Source of the DNA: Desulforudis sp.
GTDB taxonomy: Bacteria > Bacillota > Desulfotomaculia > Desulfotomaculales > Desulforudaceae
Assembly: GCA_003604975.1 (NCBI GenBank)
Contig: QZIR01000043.1
Location: 1-60,283, forward strand
Reading direction: 5' to 3'
DNA length: 60,283 bases
Below are positions 43,735 to 52,141 of the stretch, one piece after another. Within the stretch, counting starts at the first letter, position 1. Each line of letters begins with the position of its first letter. A program made the position numbers and the translations under genes. A model generated the notes under the pieces. That model searched no databases, was not told the origin of the DNA, and was given only the letters and a program-made list of their open reading frames with translations.

Positions 43735-43959
43735 TTGCATCATCCGTACCGCAGTGTTATGGCTGATATGCTCCGGGAACGACATCGCCTGCTGGAAATG
43801 CTGTACTACGCGCCCATGCATCGGGAACGCATTTTGGATCGGCTCAGGGAGTTGGAGGCACTTATTACCTTGGAAGAGGACAACGGACCGCGCACCTATC
43901 TCGACCATATCATGAATCGCGCCAACTTTGCGTTCGATTCCCCGCCGCAGCCGCAGTAG
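43735..43959 (+). CDS. Small hypothetical protein between regulator and pst genes
   Basis: 74 aa: HHPYRSVMADMLRERHRLLEML then HRERILDRLRELEALITLEED and a Pro-rich tail. Mostly helical and charged, possibly coiled coil, with no membrane segment. TTG 43735 has GGAGGTGG upstream, a near-perfect site, so it is expressed. Not recognised. Confidence 0.6.
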   Translation: MHHPYRSVMADMLRERHRLLEMLYYAPMHRERILDRLRELEALITLEEDNGPRTYLDHIMNRANFAFDSPPQPQ

Positions 43960-43991
43960 ATCCGCCAATGTAAAGATAGCCCCAAACGGAG

Positions 43992-44013
43992 GAGGCCGAA
44001 AAGCCTCTTTTTT
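43992..44013 (+). terminator. Terminator before pstC
   Basis: GAGGC/GCCTC stem, 6-nt loop, six Ts. Confidence 0.75.
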
Positions 44014-44043
44014 CGTGCCCTTCACCCACCCCCACTTGTTTCC

Positions 44044-44082
44044 TTTACACAAAATTAACACGCCGGAAACGTTGTCTTAACA
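44044..44082. promoter_or_regulatory. Pho-box array upstream of pstC
   Basis: TTTACA (44044), TTAACA (44055) and TTAACA (44077) lie on an 11-bp phase; the 44066 slot is degenerate. This matches the TT(A/C/T)ACA-N5 direct repeats bound by Bacillus PhoP. Confidence 0.65.
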
Positions 44083-44126
44083 TTGGTTGTTTACGATGGA
44101 GGAAACCATTACCGGCGGGGGACAAA

Positions 44127-44978
44127 GTGCGACGCAAGATTGAGTGGTTAATTGAAAAGAGTTTGCTGCTTAGTGCAATCGCAGGTATCCTGATTGTCAT
44201 GCTGATTGCGGTTTTTACTTTTCTGGAGGGTTTCCCGTTCCTGGCCAAATACGGGGTAACGAACTTTATCACGGGCAAGGTCTGGGGTCCTTCCTACGGT
44301 GAGTTTGGCATTCTGTCCATGATCATCGGTTCTTTTTACGTCACCGTCGGCGCGCTGATCATCGGCGTTCCGATCGCGGTGGCCTGTGCGATCTTCCTGG
44401 CGGAAATGGCGCCGCAGCGATTGGCCCGCCTGTTCCGGCCGATCATCGAACTCCTGGCTGGTATCCCGACCGTGGTGTACGGCTTCTTCGGCCTGATTGT
44501 GATCGTCGGGTTTATCAAGGCCCATTTCAACGTGCCGGGTTTCAGCGTCCTGGCGGCATCGCTGATGCTGGCGATCATGATCCTGCCTACGGTGATTAAT
44601 ATCTCCGAAGACGCGATCCGGGCCGTGCCCAAGCACTACAAGGAAGGCTCGCTGGCCCTGGGGGCGACCCACTGGCAGACGATCCGGTACGTGATCCTCC
44701 CCTGCGCCCGCTCAGGCCTGATCAGCGCCATCTTCCTGGGGATGGGGCGGGCGATTGGTGAAACGATGGCCGTAATCATGGTGGCCGGGAATACCGCCCT
44801 GATTCCTGGTTCGGTTCTTGACCCGGTTCGAACCCTGACCATCAACATCGCCCTGGAAATGGGTTACGCTTACGGTGATCACTCCTCATCCCTATTTGCC
44901 ACGGGGATCGTGCTTTTCGTTTTGATCATTTGTCTCAATGCCCTGGTGATGCGCTTGAAAAGGCGGGTGACGGACTAA
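44127..44978 (+). CDS. pstC: Phosphate ABC transporter permease PstC
   Basis: 283 aa, six membrane helices. The ABC permease EAA-type loop is EDAIRAVPKHYKEGSLALGATHWQTI, with LLAGIPTVVYGFFGL and GRAIGETMAVIMVAGN, typical of PstC. It forms the inner-membrane channel with PstA (next gene, 3-nt gap). The ATPase PstB is not in the window. Confidence 0.95.
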   Translation: MRRKIEWLIEKSLLLSAIAGILIVMLIAVFTFLEGFPFLAKYGVTNFITGKVWGPSYGEFGILSMIIGSFYVTVGALIIGVPIAVACAIFLAEMAPQRLARLFRPIIELLAGIPTVVYGFFGLIVIVGFIKAHFNVPGFSVLAASLMLAIMILPTVINISEDAIRAVPKHYKEGSLALGATHWQTIRYVILPCARSGLISAIFLGMGRAIGETMAVIMVAGNTALIPGSVLDPVRTLTINIALEMGYAYGDHSSSLFATGIVLFVLIICLNALVMRLKRRVTD

Positions 44979-44981
44979 ACC

Positions 44982-45836
44982 ATGTACAGACACAGTCTGA
45001 AGATCGAGGAAACCCTGGTTAAGGCCTTCATCTACTTCTCCGTAGTCTGCGTGGTATTCGCCCTGTTCAGCATCCTGTGGCACATTCTCTCGCACGGTGT
45101 TGGGCTGATCACGTGGGAGTTCATCTCGTCGTACCCGCGGGAGATGGGCCGGGCGGGCGGTATCCTACCCTCGATTGTAGGCACCGCCTGCCTGGTGGCG
45201 CTGGCGGTGGCCGTGGCCGGACCGATCGGGATTCTGACCGCCACCTATCTGGCGGAGTATGCCGGGAAGAGCCGGATCATGGTGGCGGTACGCTTCTCCA
45301 TCGACACCCTGGCCGGGGTGCCGTCGATCGTGTTCGGCTTGTTCGGGTTTGCCTTTCTGGTGATCTTCTGCGGTTTCCGCTGGTCCATCCTCTCCGGCGG
45401 ACTGACGCTGGCTTTTATGATCCTGCCGGTCATCGTGCGTACCTCGGAGGAGGCCATCAAGAGTGTACCCTACGAGTACCGCGAATGCAGCCTGGCGCTT
45501 GGGGCTACCAAGTGGCAGACGGTGGCGCGGGTGGTACTGCCCGCGGCCGCACCCGGCATCGTGACCGGAATCATCCTGAGTATCGGGCGTTCGGTGGGTG
45601 AGACAGCGGCGATTATGTTAACCGCCGGCAGTTCCCTGGGATTACCCACTTCCATCATGGACCCCGTGCGCAGCCTCTCCCTGCACCTCTATATCCTCGT
45701 TTCCGAGGGTGTTTCCTTCGAAATGGGATATGCTACAGCCAGCGTTTTGATCATCCTAATTTTCCTCGTAAACCTGTTAACGAACATGACGGTACGCTAC
45801 ATGATCACCAAGCGTATGGGGGCCGGGGCTCACTAG
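44982..45836 (+). CDS. pstA: Phosphate ABC transporter permease PstA
   Basis: 284 aa, six helices. DTLAGVPSIVFGLFGFAFLV, the loop SEEAIKSVPYEYRECSLALGATKWQTV, and GRSVGETAAIMLTAGSSLGLP are PstA hallmarks. It pairs with PstC. Normally pstB and phoU follow; here a metallophosphoesterase and pstS follow instead. Confidence 0.95.
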   Translation: MYRHSLKIEETLVKAFIYFSVVCVVFALFSILWHILSHGVGLITWEFISSYPREMGRAGGILPSIVGTACLVALAVAVAGPIGILTATYLAEYAGKSRIMVAVRFSIDTLAGVPSIVFGLFGFAFLVIFCGFRWSILSGGLTLAFMILPVIVRTSEEAIKSVPYEYRECSLALGATKWQTVARVVLPAAAPGIVTGIILSIGRSVGETAAIMLTAGSSLGLPTSIMDPVRSLSLHLYILVSEGVSFEMGYATASVLIILIFLVNLLTNMTVRYMITKRMGAGAH

Positions 45837-45895
45837 GTTCGTTCCCCAAATCGCCCGCTCCTGCGCTGGGAATAATAAGATCCGGGGTGAGAACA

Positions 45896-46621
45896 ATGGA
45901 ACGGATCGCGGTGATTTCGGATATCCACGGAAACCTTCCGGCCTTTAATGCCGTCCTGGCGGACATTGACCGGATTGAGGTGAACGGGATTTATTGCACG
46001 GGAGACCTGGTTGGGTACGGGCCCTTCCCAAACGAGGTAGTTTCGCTGATCCGGGAACGGGCCATCCCGACGGTCCTGGGCAACTATGACGACGGGGTTG
46101 CTTTTAACCGGATGGCCTGCGGCTGTGACTACCCCGACCCGGAGACTATGGCAGTCGGTTCGGCCTCGATAGACTGGACCAAGGCGAACCTTTCCGAGGA
46201 GAACAGGAATTTCCTGCGCAGCCTTCCGGCCCGGAAACGGGTCTCCCTGGGAACGACGGACATCCTGTTGGTGCACGGATCACCCCGGGCTTTGAATGAG
46301 TACCTGTACGAAGAGAGCATCCCGGACCTACTCCCGGAACTTAAACGGGCGTCTCACTTTGACGTGCTTGTGGCAGGACATACTCACCGCCCCTATGTGT
46401 GGCAGGCGGAATCCGTATTGGTGGTCAATCCCGGCAGCGTCGGCCAGCCGCGTGACGGCGACCCCAGGGCAGCCTATGCGCTGTTGGGAACTGGCGACAA
46501 GGGCAAGGTCACCGCCAGCATCGTCCGGGTCAACTATGATATCGATCGTACGGTACAGGCGATCAAGGTGGTGGGCCTGCCCGAGAGCCTGGGCAGTACT
46601 TTGGTTCGCGGAAAGCGCTGA
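45896..46621 (+). CDS. YfcE/MJ0936-type metallophosphoesterase
   Basis: 241 aa. Calcineurin-like metal motifs: IAVISDIHGNLPAFNAVL, YCTGDLVGYGPFP, LGNYDD (GNHD variant), VHGSPR, and AGHTHRP. It is a Mn/Fe/Ni-dependent phosphodiesterase or phosphatase of unknown natural substrate. Its location between pstA and pstS suggests a role in phosphate salvage, but relatives also sit elsewhere. ATG 45896 is favoured over GTG 45887. Confidence 0.88.
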   Translation: MERIAVISDIHGNLPAFNAVLADIDRIEVNGIYCTGDLVGYGPFPNEVVSLIRERAIPTVLGNYDDGVAFNRMACGCDYPDPETMAVGSASIDWTKANLSEENRNFLRSLPARKRVSLGTTDILLVHGSPRALNEYLYEESIPDLLPELKRASHFDVLVAGHTHRPYVWQAESVLVVNPGSVGQPRDGDPRAAYALLGTGDKGKVTASIVRVNYDIDRTVQAIKVVGLPESLGSTLVRGKR

Positions 46622-46635
46622 GAACCGGTCCCGAA

Positions 46636-46674
46636 TTAACCCATTTTTAAAGTTCTGATAACGGGTATTTAACA
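46636..46674. promoter_or_regulatory. Four-repeat Pho-box array upstream of pstS
   Basis: TTAACC (46636), TTAAAG (46647), ATAACG (46658), TTAACA (46669), each separated by exactly 5 nt. A -10-like GATAAT follows at 46699-46704. This is the PhoP-type direct-repeat layout. Confidence 0.72.
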
Positions 46675-46807
46675 TTTACCGTTTAATCTTGTCTCAGAGA
46701 TAATTTGGTGGTTTGGGTGAAGGAGGGGAGAACAGAGGAATAATTTTTGACCCGGTATAAAAATGTAAGCTAATCAAAAACTGATTGACTAAAGAGGAGG
46801 AACAAGG

Positions 46808-47680
46808 ATGTTTAATACGGGATTTAAATCCAAATGGATGCTTCTGTTTATCGTGACCATGCTCGCCGCTTTAGTAGTCGCGGGTTGTGGTGGCGGCGCT
46901 TCGGATACCGGCGCCAAGGATCAGGAACCGGGTGCGGAAACCGCGCTCAAGGGAACATTGACCACCGCCGGCTCGACCTCGGTTCAGCCGCTGTCTGAGG
47001 AGTTTGCCCAGGCCTTTATGGCGAAGTATCCAGGAACCAACGTTATGGTCCAGGGCGGTGGATCCAGCCAAGGAGTCAAAGCTGCCAACGAAGGAGTCGC
47101 AGACTTCGGCGCTTCCTCGCGTAACTTGAAAGACGAAGAGAAGGCCTATGGACTGACCGAAGTGGTCGTTTGCCTGGACGGCATCGCCGTGGTCGTACAC
47201 CCCGAAAACAAATTTGTTGAAGACCTCTCCATCGAAGATGTGTGCAAGGTCTTTGCCGGCGAAATCACGAACTGGAAAGAACTCGGCGGTCCGGATAGCA
47301 AGATTATGGCCGTTACCCGTGAGGCCGGTTCCGGTACCCGCGGTGCTTTTGAAGAAATGGTAATGGGTAAGGATGCTAAGATTTCCGATACTGCGATCGT
47401 ACAGCCATCCAACGGCGGGGTGCACCAGGCTGTTGCCGGTGACAAGAACGCCATCGGTTACCTGTCGATGGGTTACCTGGATGATAAGGTCAAGACCGTA
47501 AAGGTTGACGGTGTGGAAGCAACCGTAGACAACATCAAGGCTGGTACCTATAAGATTTCCCGCCCGTTCATCTATATGTACAAGGGCGAAGCCAGCCCGC
47601 TACTCCAGGCCTTTATGGACTACTGCCTGAGTGATGAGGGCCAGGCAATCGTGGCTAAACACTACATCACTGTGAATTAG
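46808..47680 (+). CDS. pstS: Phosphate-binding lipoprotein PstS
   Basis: 290 aa. Lipoprotein signal with lipobox LVVAGC, then TTAGSTSVQPLSEEFAQAF, GGGSSQGVKA, DFGASSRNLK, REAGSGTRGAFEE (phosphate loop) and NAIGYLSMG. It captures inorganic phosphate outside the membrane for PstCA. AGAGGAGG lies just before ATG. It has its own Pho boxes and terminator, so it forms a separate, probably strongly induced transcript. Confidence 0.95.
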   Translation: MFNTGFKSKWMLLFIVTMLAALVVAGCGGGASDTGAKDQEPGAETALKGTLTTAGSTSVQPLSEEFAQAFMAKYPGTNVMVQGGGSSQGVKAANEGVADFGASSRNLKDEEKAYGLTEVVVCLDGIAVVVHPENKFVEDLSIEDVCKVFAGEITNWKELGGPDSKIMAVTREAGSGTRGAFEEMVMGKDAKISDTAIVQPSNGGVHQAVAGDKNAIGYLSMGYLDDKVKTVKVDGVEATVDNIKAGTYKISRPFIYMYKGEASPLLQAFMDYCLSDEGQAIVAKHYITVN

Positions 47681-47737
47681 CACTGAAGAAAAGAGGACCC
47701 CCTCCTCAATAGAACATTGCCTCCTGTTGATTAGTTA

Positions 47738-47770
47738 GGCCTACCGCCATAAAACGGTAGGCCCCTTTCT
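47738..47770 (+). terminator. pstS terminator
   Basis: 9-bp stem GGCCTACCG/CGGTAGGCC, 8-nt loop, followed by CCTTTCTATT. Confidence 0.75.
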
Positions 47771-47850
47771 ATTATCTTACCTTTGACCTCTGGCTCACAC
47801 ACTTCCTTTAGGCAGGACGTTTTGCGGTCCTCTGCGAGGACTGTACGGTT

Positions 47851-48819
47851 TTAGAAGAAGAACTGAAACACGTACTGCAGCGCCAGGGCCGTGACAATCA
47901 CGCCCAGCACGCCGCGGATGATGCGCTCCGGCAGGAAACGCTGTATCCGGGCGCCGCAGTAGGTACCTGCAAAGCCGCCGATACCGAACAGGATTCCCAG
48001 GGTCCAGTCGGGTGTTACCGCCACCTGGGCGCCGACATCAGTCAAGCCAAGGCCGTAGAAGAAGACCACACCGGCGATCGAGGTCAAGAAGGTGCCGGCG
48101 AGGGCGGCTCCGGCCACCGTATAGATCGGCAGTCCCAGTACGGATACCACGAAGGGGGCGATGATGGCGCCGCCACCGATGCCGTAGATACCACCAATGA
48201 TTCCCACCACCAGGGCCAGCATAAAGATGGTTACCGTACCGAAGGAGAAGGTCTCACCCCAGAACGTGTATTCGATTCTGCGTACCGACCAGGATTGCGT
48301 TTGGACGATCGCCTCCGCCGGAAGGCCCTCGGCGACCTTTGATTGGTTCGTCGCCTTTAGTTCCTTGACGCGTTCGTTGAACTTCTTCTCCACGGACTTC
48401 ATCTGGCTCTTGCTCTTGAGATACCGCCCGGAAGTCTCGTACAGGAGCCGTACCCCCAGGTACAGTAGCACCAGTCCCACAAAGAACTTGAAGGCGCGGG
48501 GATCAAGGAAGTAGTGGATGCGCAACCAGGCGCCGATAAACACCCCGGGTAGGGTACCGACGATAACCACCCAAGTCAGGGGCCAGGCCATGCGTCCGTC
48601 GCGGATGAAGCGCATCAGCCCGCCGGGGATGGCGATGATGTTGTAAATGAGGTTAGTTGGGCTTACGGCCGGGCTGACAAAACCGAGGACACTCATTTGG
48701 AAGGGCAACAACAGGAAAGCACCCGAAACACCGGCCGGAGCCGTACAGGTAGCCACGAGGAACGCGACCAACGGTGGAATCAGGGGATTAACCTCTACGC
48801 CCGAAACGGGGAAAAGCAT
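47851..48819 (-). CDS. TauE/SafE-family (DUF81) anion permease
   Basis: 322 aa, about eight membrane helices in two inverted halves. The first has VATCTAPAGVSGAFLLLPFQMSVLGF...SPTNLIYNIIAIPGG. The second has GIIGGIYGIGGGAIIAPFVVSVLGLPIYTVAGAALAGTF. A long charged cytoplasmic linker (LKSKSQMKSVEKKFNERVKELK...) separates them. The family exports sulfite, sulfoacetate or related organosulfur anions. ATG 48819 has GGAG 9 nt upstream; TTG 48828 is an alternative. A perfect palindrome lies upstream at 48866-48886. Confidence 0.88.
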   Translation of the reverse strand: MLFPVSGVEVNPLIPPLVAFLVATCTAPAGVSGAFLLLPFQMSVLGFVSPAVSPTNLIYNIIAIPGGLMRFIRDGRMAWPLTWVVIVGTLPGVFIGAWLRIHYFLDPRAFKFFVGLVLLYLGVRLLYETSGRYLKSKSQMKSVEKKFNERVKELKATNQSKVAEGLPAEAIVQTQSWSVRRIEYTFWGETFSFGTVTIFMLALVVGIIGGIYGIGGGAIIAPFVVSVLGLPIYTVAGAALAGTFLTSIAGVVFFYGLGLTDVGAQVAVTPDWTLGILFGIGGFAGTYCGARIQRFLPERIIRGVLGVIVTALALQYVFQFFF

Positions 48820-48865
48820 GGCACCCAACTCCTCTCCTTAGTGTGTAACCGCTTGAGGTTTATAA

Positions 48866-48886
48866 CACTATATGCATCTTGCATAT
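48866..48886. promoter_or_regulatory. Perfect palindrome upstream of the TauE-type gene
   Basis: CTATATGCA-N3-TGCATATAG, 9-bp arms without mismatch, 47 nt before ATG 48819. The TGCATA half-site recurs upstream of the padR gene (50255), so PadR control of both is plausible. Confidence 0.55.
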
Positions 48887-48957
48887 AGCATAGCAGGAGT
48901 ATGTGACTGCCGCAATACTCTGGAAATGGGTGCGCTCAAATAATTTCCGGCGATTGT

Positions 48958-49776
48958 TTAATAGGCGACGAGGCCGCAGTCGTCCAGGATCCTCTGCCCG
49001 GCGGCGCTGAGGGTCAGCTGCAGGAATTCGTAGGCTACCTCGGGCTGTGGCGAGTTTACGGGTATGGCGATGGCAAACTCGATCGGTTCACCGGTGAGCA
49101 CAGTTTTGGAGCCGGAGGCTTTCCCTTCTACTTCTACCGTAGCTCGGGTGTACAGGTTAGCGAAGATCGGATTAGAGAGGTTCACTTCCTCCGGCAGGGT
49201 TACATAACGCAGGTCAAACTGCTTGACCTCGCAAAGGTACTGGAAGGCGTAGTCCGCTTTTCCTTCCAGCAGGGCGCTACCCAAGTCCAGGGACTTGGGG
49301 TAGATCTGTTCGGACCTGCACTTGGCGTTTAACCGCTGATACAGACCAGGAACACCGTAGTGTTGTTCCGCCAGCTGCCACACCATGAGCGTGCGGTAGC
49401 CGCAGGGGTCCAGGTTCTCGTCAGAGCGAATGAAGGATACGTCCTCGCGCAACAGTATTTCAAACCAGTTTTCCGCGGTAATGCTCTCTGCGCCGCGGGC
49501 CGGTGCGTGATAGGTGAGCACGATCTGGTCGGTGGCAAAGATGTAGTATTTCTGAACGGGATGGGGAAGGAGCAGCTCGTCAAAGATCAGCGGGTCGGCC
49601 AGGGCTACGATGTCCACCTGCCGCCCTTCCAGGAGTCGCCTGGCACAGGCCCGGGAACCGGCTGATTCCGAACGCACTTCTACTTCCGGAAAGAGGTTCT
49701 GAAACTCGCGGGCAAAACGCTGCATCGGGTGTTGCAGAGCGCCGGCGTGCAGGATAAGCAGAGGAGTCTTGCTCAT
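48958..49776 (-). CDS. WtpA/ModA-like tungstate/molybdate-binding protein without signal peptide
   Basis: 272 aa. LLILHAGALQHPMQRFAREFQNLFP, ESAGSRACARRLLEGRQVDIVALADPLIFDELLLP and ENLDPCGYRTLMVWQLAEQHYG closely follow the WtpA family (HAGSL, PAGSRE, DDPCGYRxLM), which binds tungstate or molybdate. Unlike transporter subunits it has no signal peptide: ATG 49776, preceded by AAAGGAG, starts at the mature region. No permease or ATPase adjoins. It overlaps padR by 4 nt (ATGA). A cytoplasmic sensing or storage role is inference. Confidence 0.82.
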   Translation of the reverse strand: MSKTPLLILHAGALQHPMQRFAREFQNLFPEVEVRSESAGSRACARRLLEGRQVDIVALADPLIFDELLLPHPVQKYYIFATDQIVLTYHAPARGAESITAENWFEILLREDVSFIRSDENLDPCGYRTLMVWQLAEQHYGVPGLYQRLNAKCRSEQIYPKSLDLGSALLEGKADYAFQYLCEVKQFDLRYVTLPEEVNLSNPIFANLYTRATVEVEGKASGSKTVLTGEPIEFAIAIPVNSPQPEVAYEFLQLTLSAAGQRILDDCGLVAY

Positions 49777-50189
49777 TTGGTCGGTTTCTCCTTTCCGTTG
49801 TCCGCTCTGACTGCGGAATATCTTTGCAGGAACCTTTCCAGTCTGTCCTTCCGGTTTGAGACCAAGGGAGCACACAGGTGCAGGGCCTGTTCACCCCGTT
49901 CGCTCAGGGTGTATAGACGCCGGGCCGGGCCGGCCGGACCGTTTTCCCAGTACGAAGAGACCAGGCCGTCCTCCTCCATGCGGCGCAGGTTGCGGTACAC
50001 AGTGGCCGGGTCGAGGTCTCCCTCAATCGTATCCATCTCATGCAGGGCGTGGATCAGCTCGTAACCGTGGGCTGCCTTGCCCTCAAGCAGCAGTAGCAGC
50101 GTCGGCCAGAGCATCTTTTCGATGTGTCCGGCCAACAGGTCACGGAGATCAGCCTCTGTTGGTTCATGAGTTTCATTGCGTTCGGACAT
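49773..50189 (-). CDS. PadR-family transcriptional regulator
   Basis: 138 aa. Winged helix: MLWPTLLLLLEGKAAHGYELIHALHEM, LDPATVYRNLRRMEEDGLVSSYWE, GPARRLYTLSERGEQAL, the PadR signature, with a short C-terminal helix for dimerisation. It is translationally coupled to the WtpA-like gene, suggesting oxyanion-linked regulation (inference). Confidence 0.88.
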   Translation of the reverse strand: MSERNETHEPTEADLRDLLAGHIEKMLWPTLLLLLEGKAAHGYELIHALHEMDTIEGDLDPATVYRNLRRMEEDGLVSSYWENGPAGPARRLYTLSERGEQALHLCAPLVSNRKDRLERFLQRYSAVRADNGKEKPTK

Positions 50190-50247
50190 TGTGATCCTCT
50201 TCTCCAGAACTTACTGCCAAGATACCACTTCCGATCTTTATAGACAA

Positions 50248-50260
50248 GTATTTTGCATAC
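50248..50260. promoter_or_regulatory. Half-palindrome upstream of padR
   Basis: GTAT-N5-ATAC containing TTGCATA, the same half-site as in the 48866-48886 palindrome; 59 nt before the padR start. Confidence 0.35.
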
Positions 50261-50381
50261 ATCCTTAGAGGCTTGTAAGAGGACTCTCCCTTTCAGTGTA
50301 GGGTGGGCATTGATAAAAGACAGGAGTGGGCAGGAAGTGGTTCTTCGGCATGGAATAATACCGATGGAGAGGTGATTGATC

Positions 50382-50843
50382 TTGCGACCGACCTGGGACG
50401 AGATATTCATGGAGCAGGCACGTCTGATGGCGCGCCGCTCAACCTGCCTGAGGCGTAAGGTGGGGGCGGTGCTGGTACGGGACAACCGGGCGGTGGCCAG
50501 CGGTTACAACGGGCCGCCTTCGCGGCTGTTGCACTGCGAGGAGATGGGGGGTTGCCTGCGTGAGAAACTGGGTGTGCCCAGCGGGCAGAGGCAGGAGATC
50601 TGCCGGGCGCTACACGCCGAGCAGAACGTGATTCTCCAGCTGGCGATCACCGGCCTTTCCGGTTCCGGTACCACCCTCTATGTGACGCACTTCCCCTGCT
50701 TCACCTGTGCCAAACTCCTGGTACAGCTGGGGGTGCAGAAGATTGTTTTTGCCGAAGGTTATCCCGATGAATTTTCCGGAGACATTCTGAAGGAAGCGGG
50801 GGTCGAGGTGCGGCCATACGGGAGCGGACCGGAAACCGCCTGA
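50382..50843 (+). CDS. dCMP deaminase-type cytidine deaminase family protein
   Basis: 153 aa. Zinc site HAEQNVI (HAE) and PCFTCAK (PCxxC), with N-terminal TWDEIFMEQARLMARRSTCLRRKVGAVLV and SGYNGPPSR as in ComEB/dCMP deaminase. It makes dUMP for thymidylate synthesis. TTG 50382 is chosen: GGAGAGG at 50366-50372 gives 9-nt spacing, against 3 nt for TTG 50376. Confidence 0.92.
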   Translation: MRPTWDEIFMEQARLMARRSTCLRRKVGAVLVRDNRAVASGYNGPPSRLLHCEEMGGCLREKLGVPSGQRQEICRALHAEQNVILQLAITGLSGSGTTLYVTHFPCFTCAKLLVQLGVQKIVFAEGYPDEFSGDILKEAGVEVRPYGSGPETA

Positions 50844-51005
50844 CCAACCGGGACAGGCTGGTAAGCTGCTGGCGGGTCAGGCTGACCGAGAAATCGTCGC
50901 CGCAAGCCCCGGCTTTAGCCCTGGGGTCAAGGCATCCTTTATACCATCCAGCTATGGTATAATTATCTTATAAGGCGTCAGTTCAAGTCCAATAACAGGG
51001 TTTAG

Positions 51006-51040
51006 AACGTGGAGATGCTGTCCATCCCCACGTTGTTTTA
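51006..51040. terminator. Hairpin between convergent genes
   Basis: Stem AACGTGG/CCACGTT, 15-nt loop, followed by GTTTTATAAT on the plus strand. Weak by loop length. Confidence 0.45.
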
Positions 51041-51838
51041 TAATACCGGCTCATCAAGGGTCACAACTCCCGCGTAGCCGTGTAGCAGCTCGTCCAGGGT
51101 TACGAATGCAAAGCCGCGTTCTTTCAGCCCACTGATAATCAGGGGCAGGGCCTGCACGGTGAGCCTGCGGTCCAGTCGGCCGTCGTGCAGCAGGATGATG
51201 TGACCGTTTTCTGTTTCTTCAACGATGCGCCGGGCTAGCGCCTCTGGGGTTTTTACCTCGGCCCTCTCCACGCAGATTGTCCAGAGCGGAATCCTCAGAC
51301 CCTGTCTACGGGCTTCCAGGATGAAGTGGCCGGTTAACTCCCCACGGGGTGGGCGCAAGTAGCGTGGCTCCTGCCCGGTCATTTGGCGAATCAGGTCACT
51401 GGTACGGGTGATCTCCTGCCTGATCTCTTTCGGGGTCAATGCTCCGGCTAGGGTGTGGGTATAGGTATGGTTGGCGATCTCAAATCCCCCGTCCGCGGCA
51501 CGCTTCACTACATCCGGGTAAGCGGCCATGGCTTCACCCACGACGAAGAAGGTGGCGGGTACGCCCTCACGCTCAAGGATGTTCAGGATTTCCGGAGTAA
51601 AGCGGGGGTCGGGACCATCGTCAAAGGTAAGAGCTACCCGAGGCTCACTCGCCGGTCCGCGCTCCACGATGCCCAGAGCGGCGGGGGCGTGCCTGAAAGC
51701 GGGCAGGGTCAAGGCTGTGAGCAATAAGGCCACTACCAGGTAGCTGGACAACCTGGTAGTGGGGCGGCACTGCTGTTTGGTTTCCTGCGGACGAACCAGT
51801 GCTTCTCCGAAAGCGACCATCTCCCCGCGAAACAACAC
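51038..51838 (-). CDS. Polysaccharide deacetylase (NodB domain)
   Basis: 266 aa. Membrane anchor/signal around residues 33-52 (LVVALLLTALTLPAF). NodB motifs: VALTFDDGPDP (catalytic Asp), HTYTHT (zinc His pair), RYLRPPRGE, and LLHDGR. This variant resembles PdaA/PdaB-like spore or wall enzymes, but the substrate (chitin, peptidoglycan) cannot be fixed. The start is uncertain: TTG 51838 has no clear ribosome site, while ATG 51820 abuts GGGGAG. Confidence 0.88.
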   Translation of the reverse strand: MLFRGEMVAFGEALVRPQETKQQCRPTTRLSSYLVVALLLTALTLPAFRHAPAALGIVERGPASEPRVALTFDDGPDPRFTPEILNILEREGVPATFFVVGEAMAAYPDVVKRAADGGFEIANHTYTHTLAGALTPKEIRQEITRTSDLIRQMTGQEPRYLRPPRGELTGHFILEARRQGLRIPLWTICVERAEVKTPEALARRIVEETENGHIILLHDGRLDRRLTVQALPLIISGLKERGFAFVTLDELLHGYAGVVTLDEPVL

Positions 51839-52042
51839 AACTCACGCAACGACCGATCAGTCACTCACTATCTAGCCACTAACCGGCCCATATCAAGCGA
51901 CTCTTCATCTAATGTCATATATTCGTGAAAATTGCGGAAAAACCCTTTTGATCGACATTTTGAGTACTTAAGACTAAGGGGAATAGCCTGAATTTAAATC
52001 TGGACAACCTACTACAAACTCTAGGAAAGGGGTTGTTCACTA

Positions 52043-52141
52043 TTGAGCGTAAAGGACAGGCTGACCAGAGGGTGGGCGTCGGTTTACGGCTTGGTCCTCG
52101 CGGAAACGGTACGCCGAATGGAAAACAGGGTGCGTGTTTAA
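52043..52141 (+). CDS. Possible 32-residue peptide
   Basis: TTG 52043, with GGAAAGGGG about 10 nt upstream, encodes SVKDRLTRGWASVYGLVLAE then TVRRMENRVRV and TAA. Basic and amphipathic. It ends 4 nt inside the convergent kinase gene. The 299-nt gap 51839-52137 holds nothing else I can support. Low confidence. Confidence 0.3.
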   Translation: MSVKDRLTRGWASVYGLVLAETVRRMENRVRV

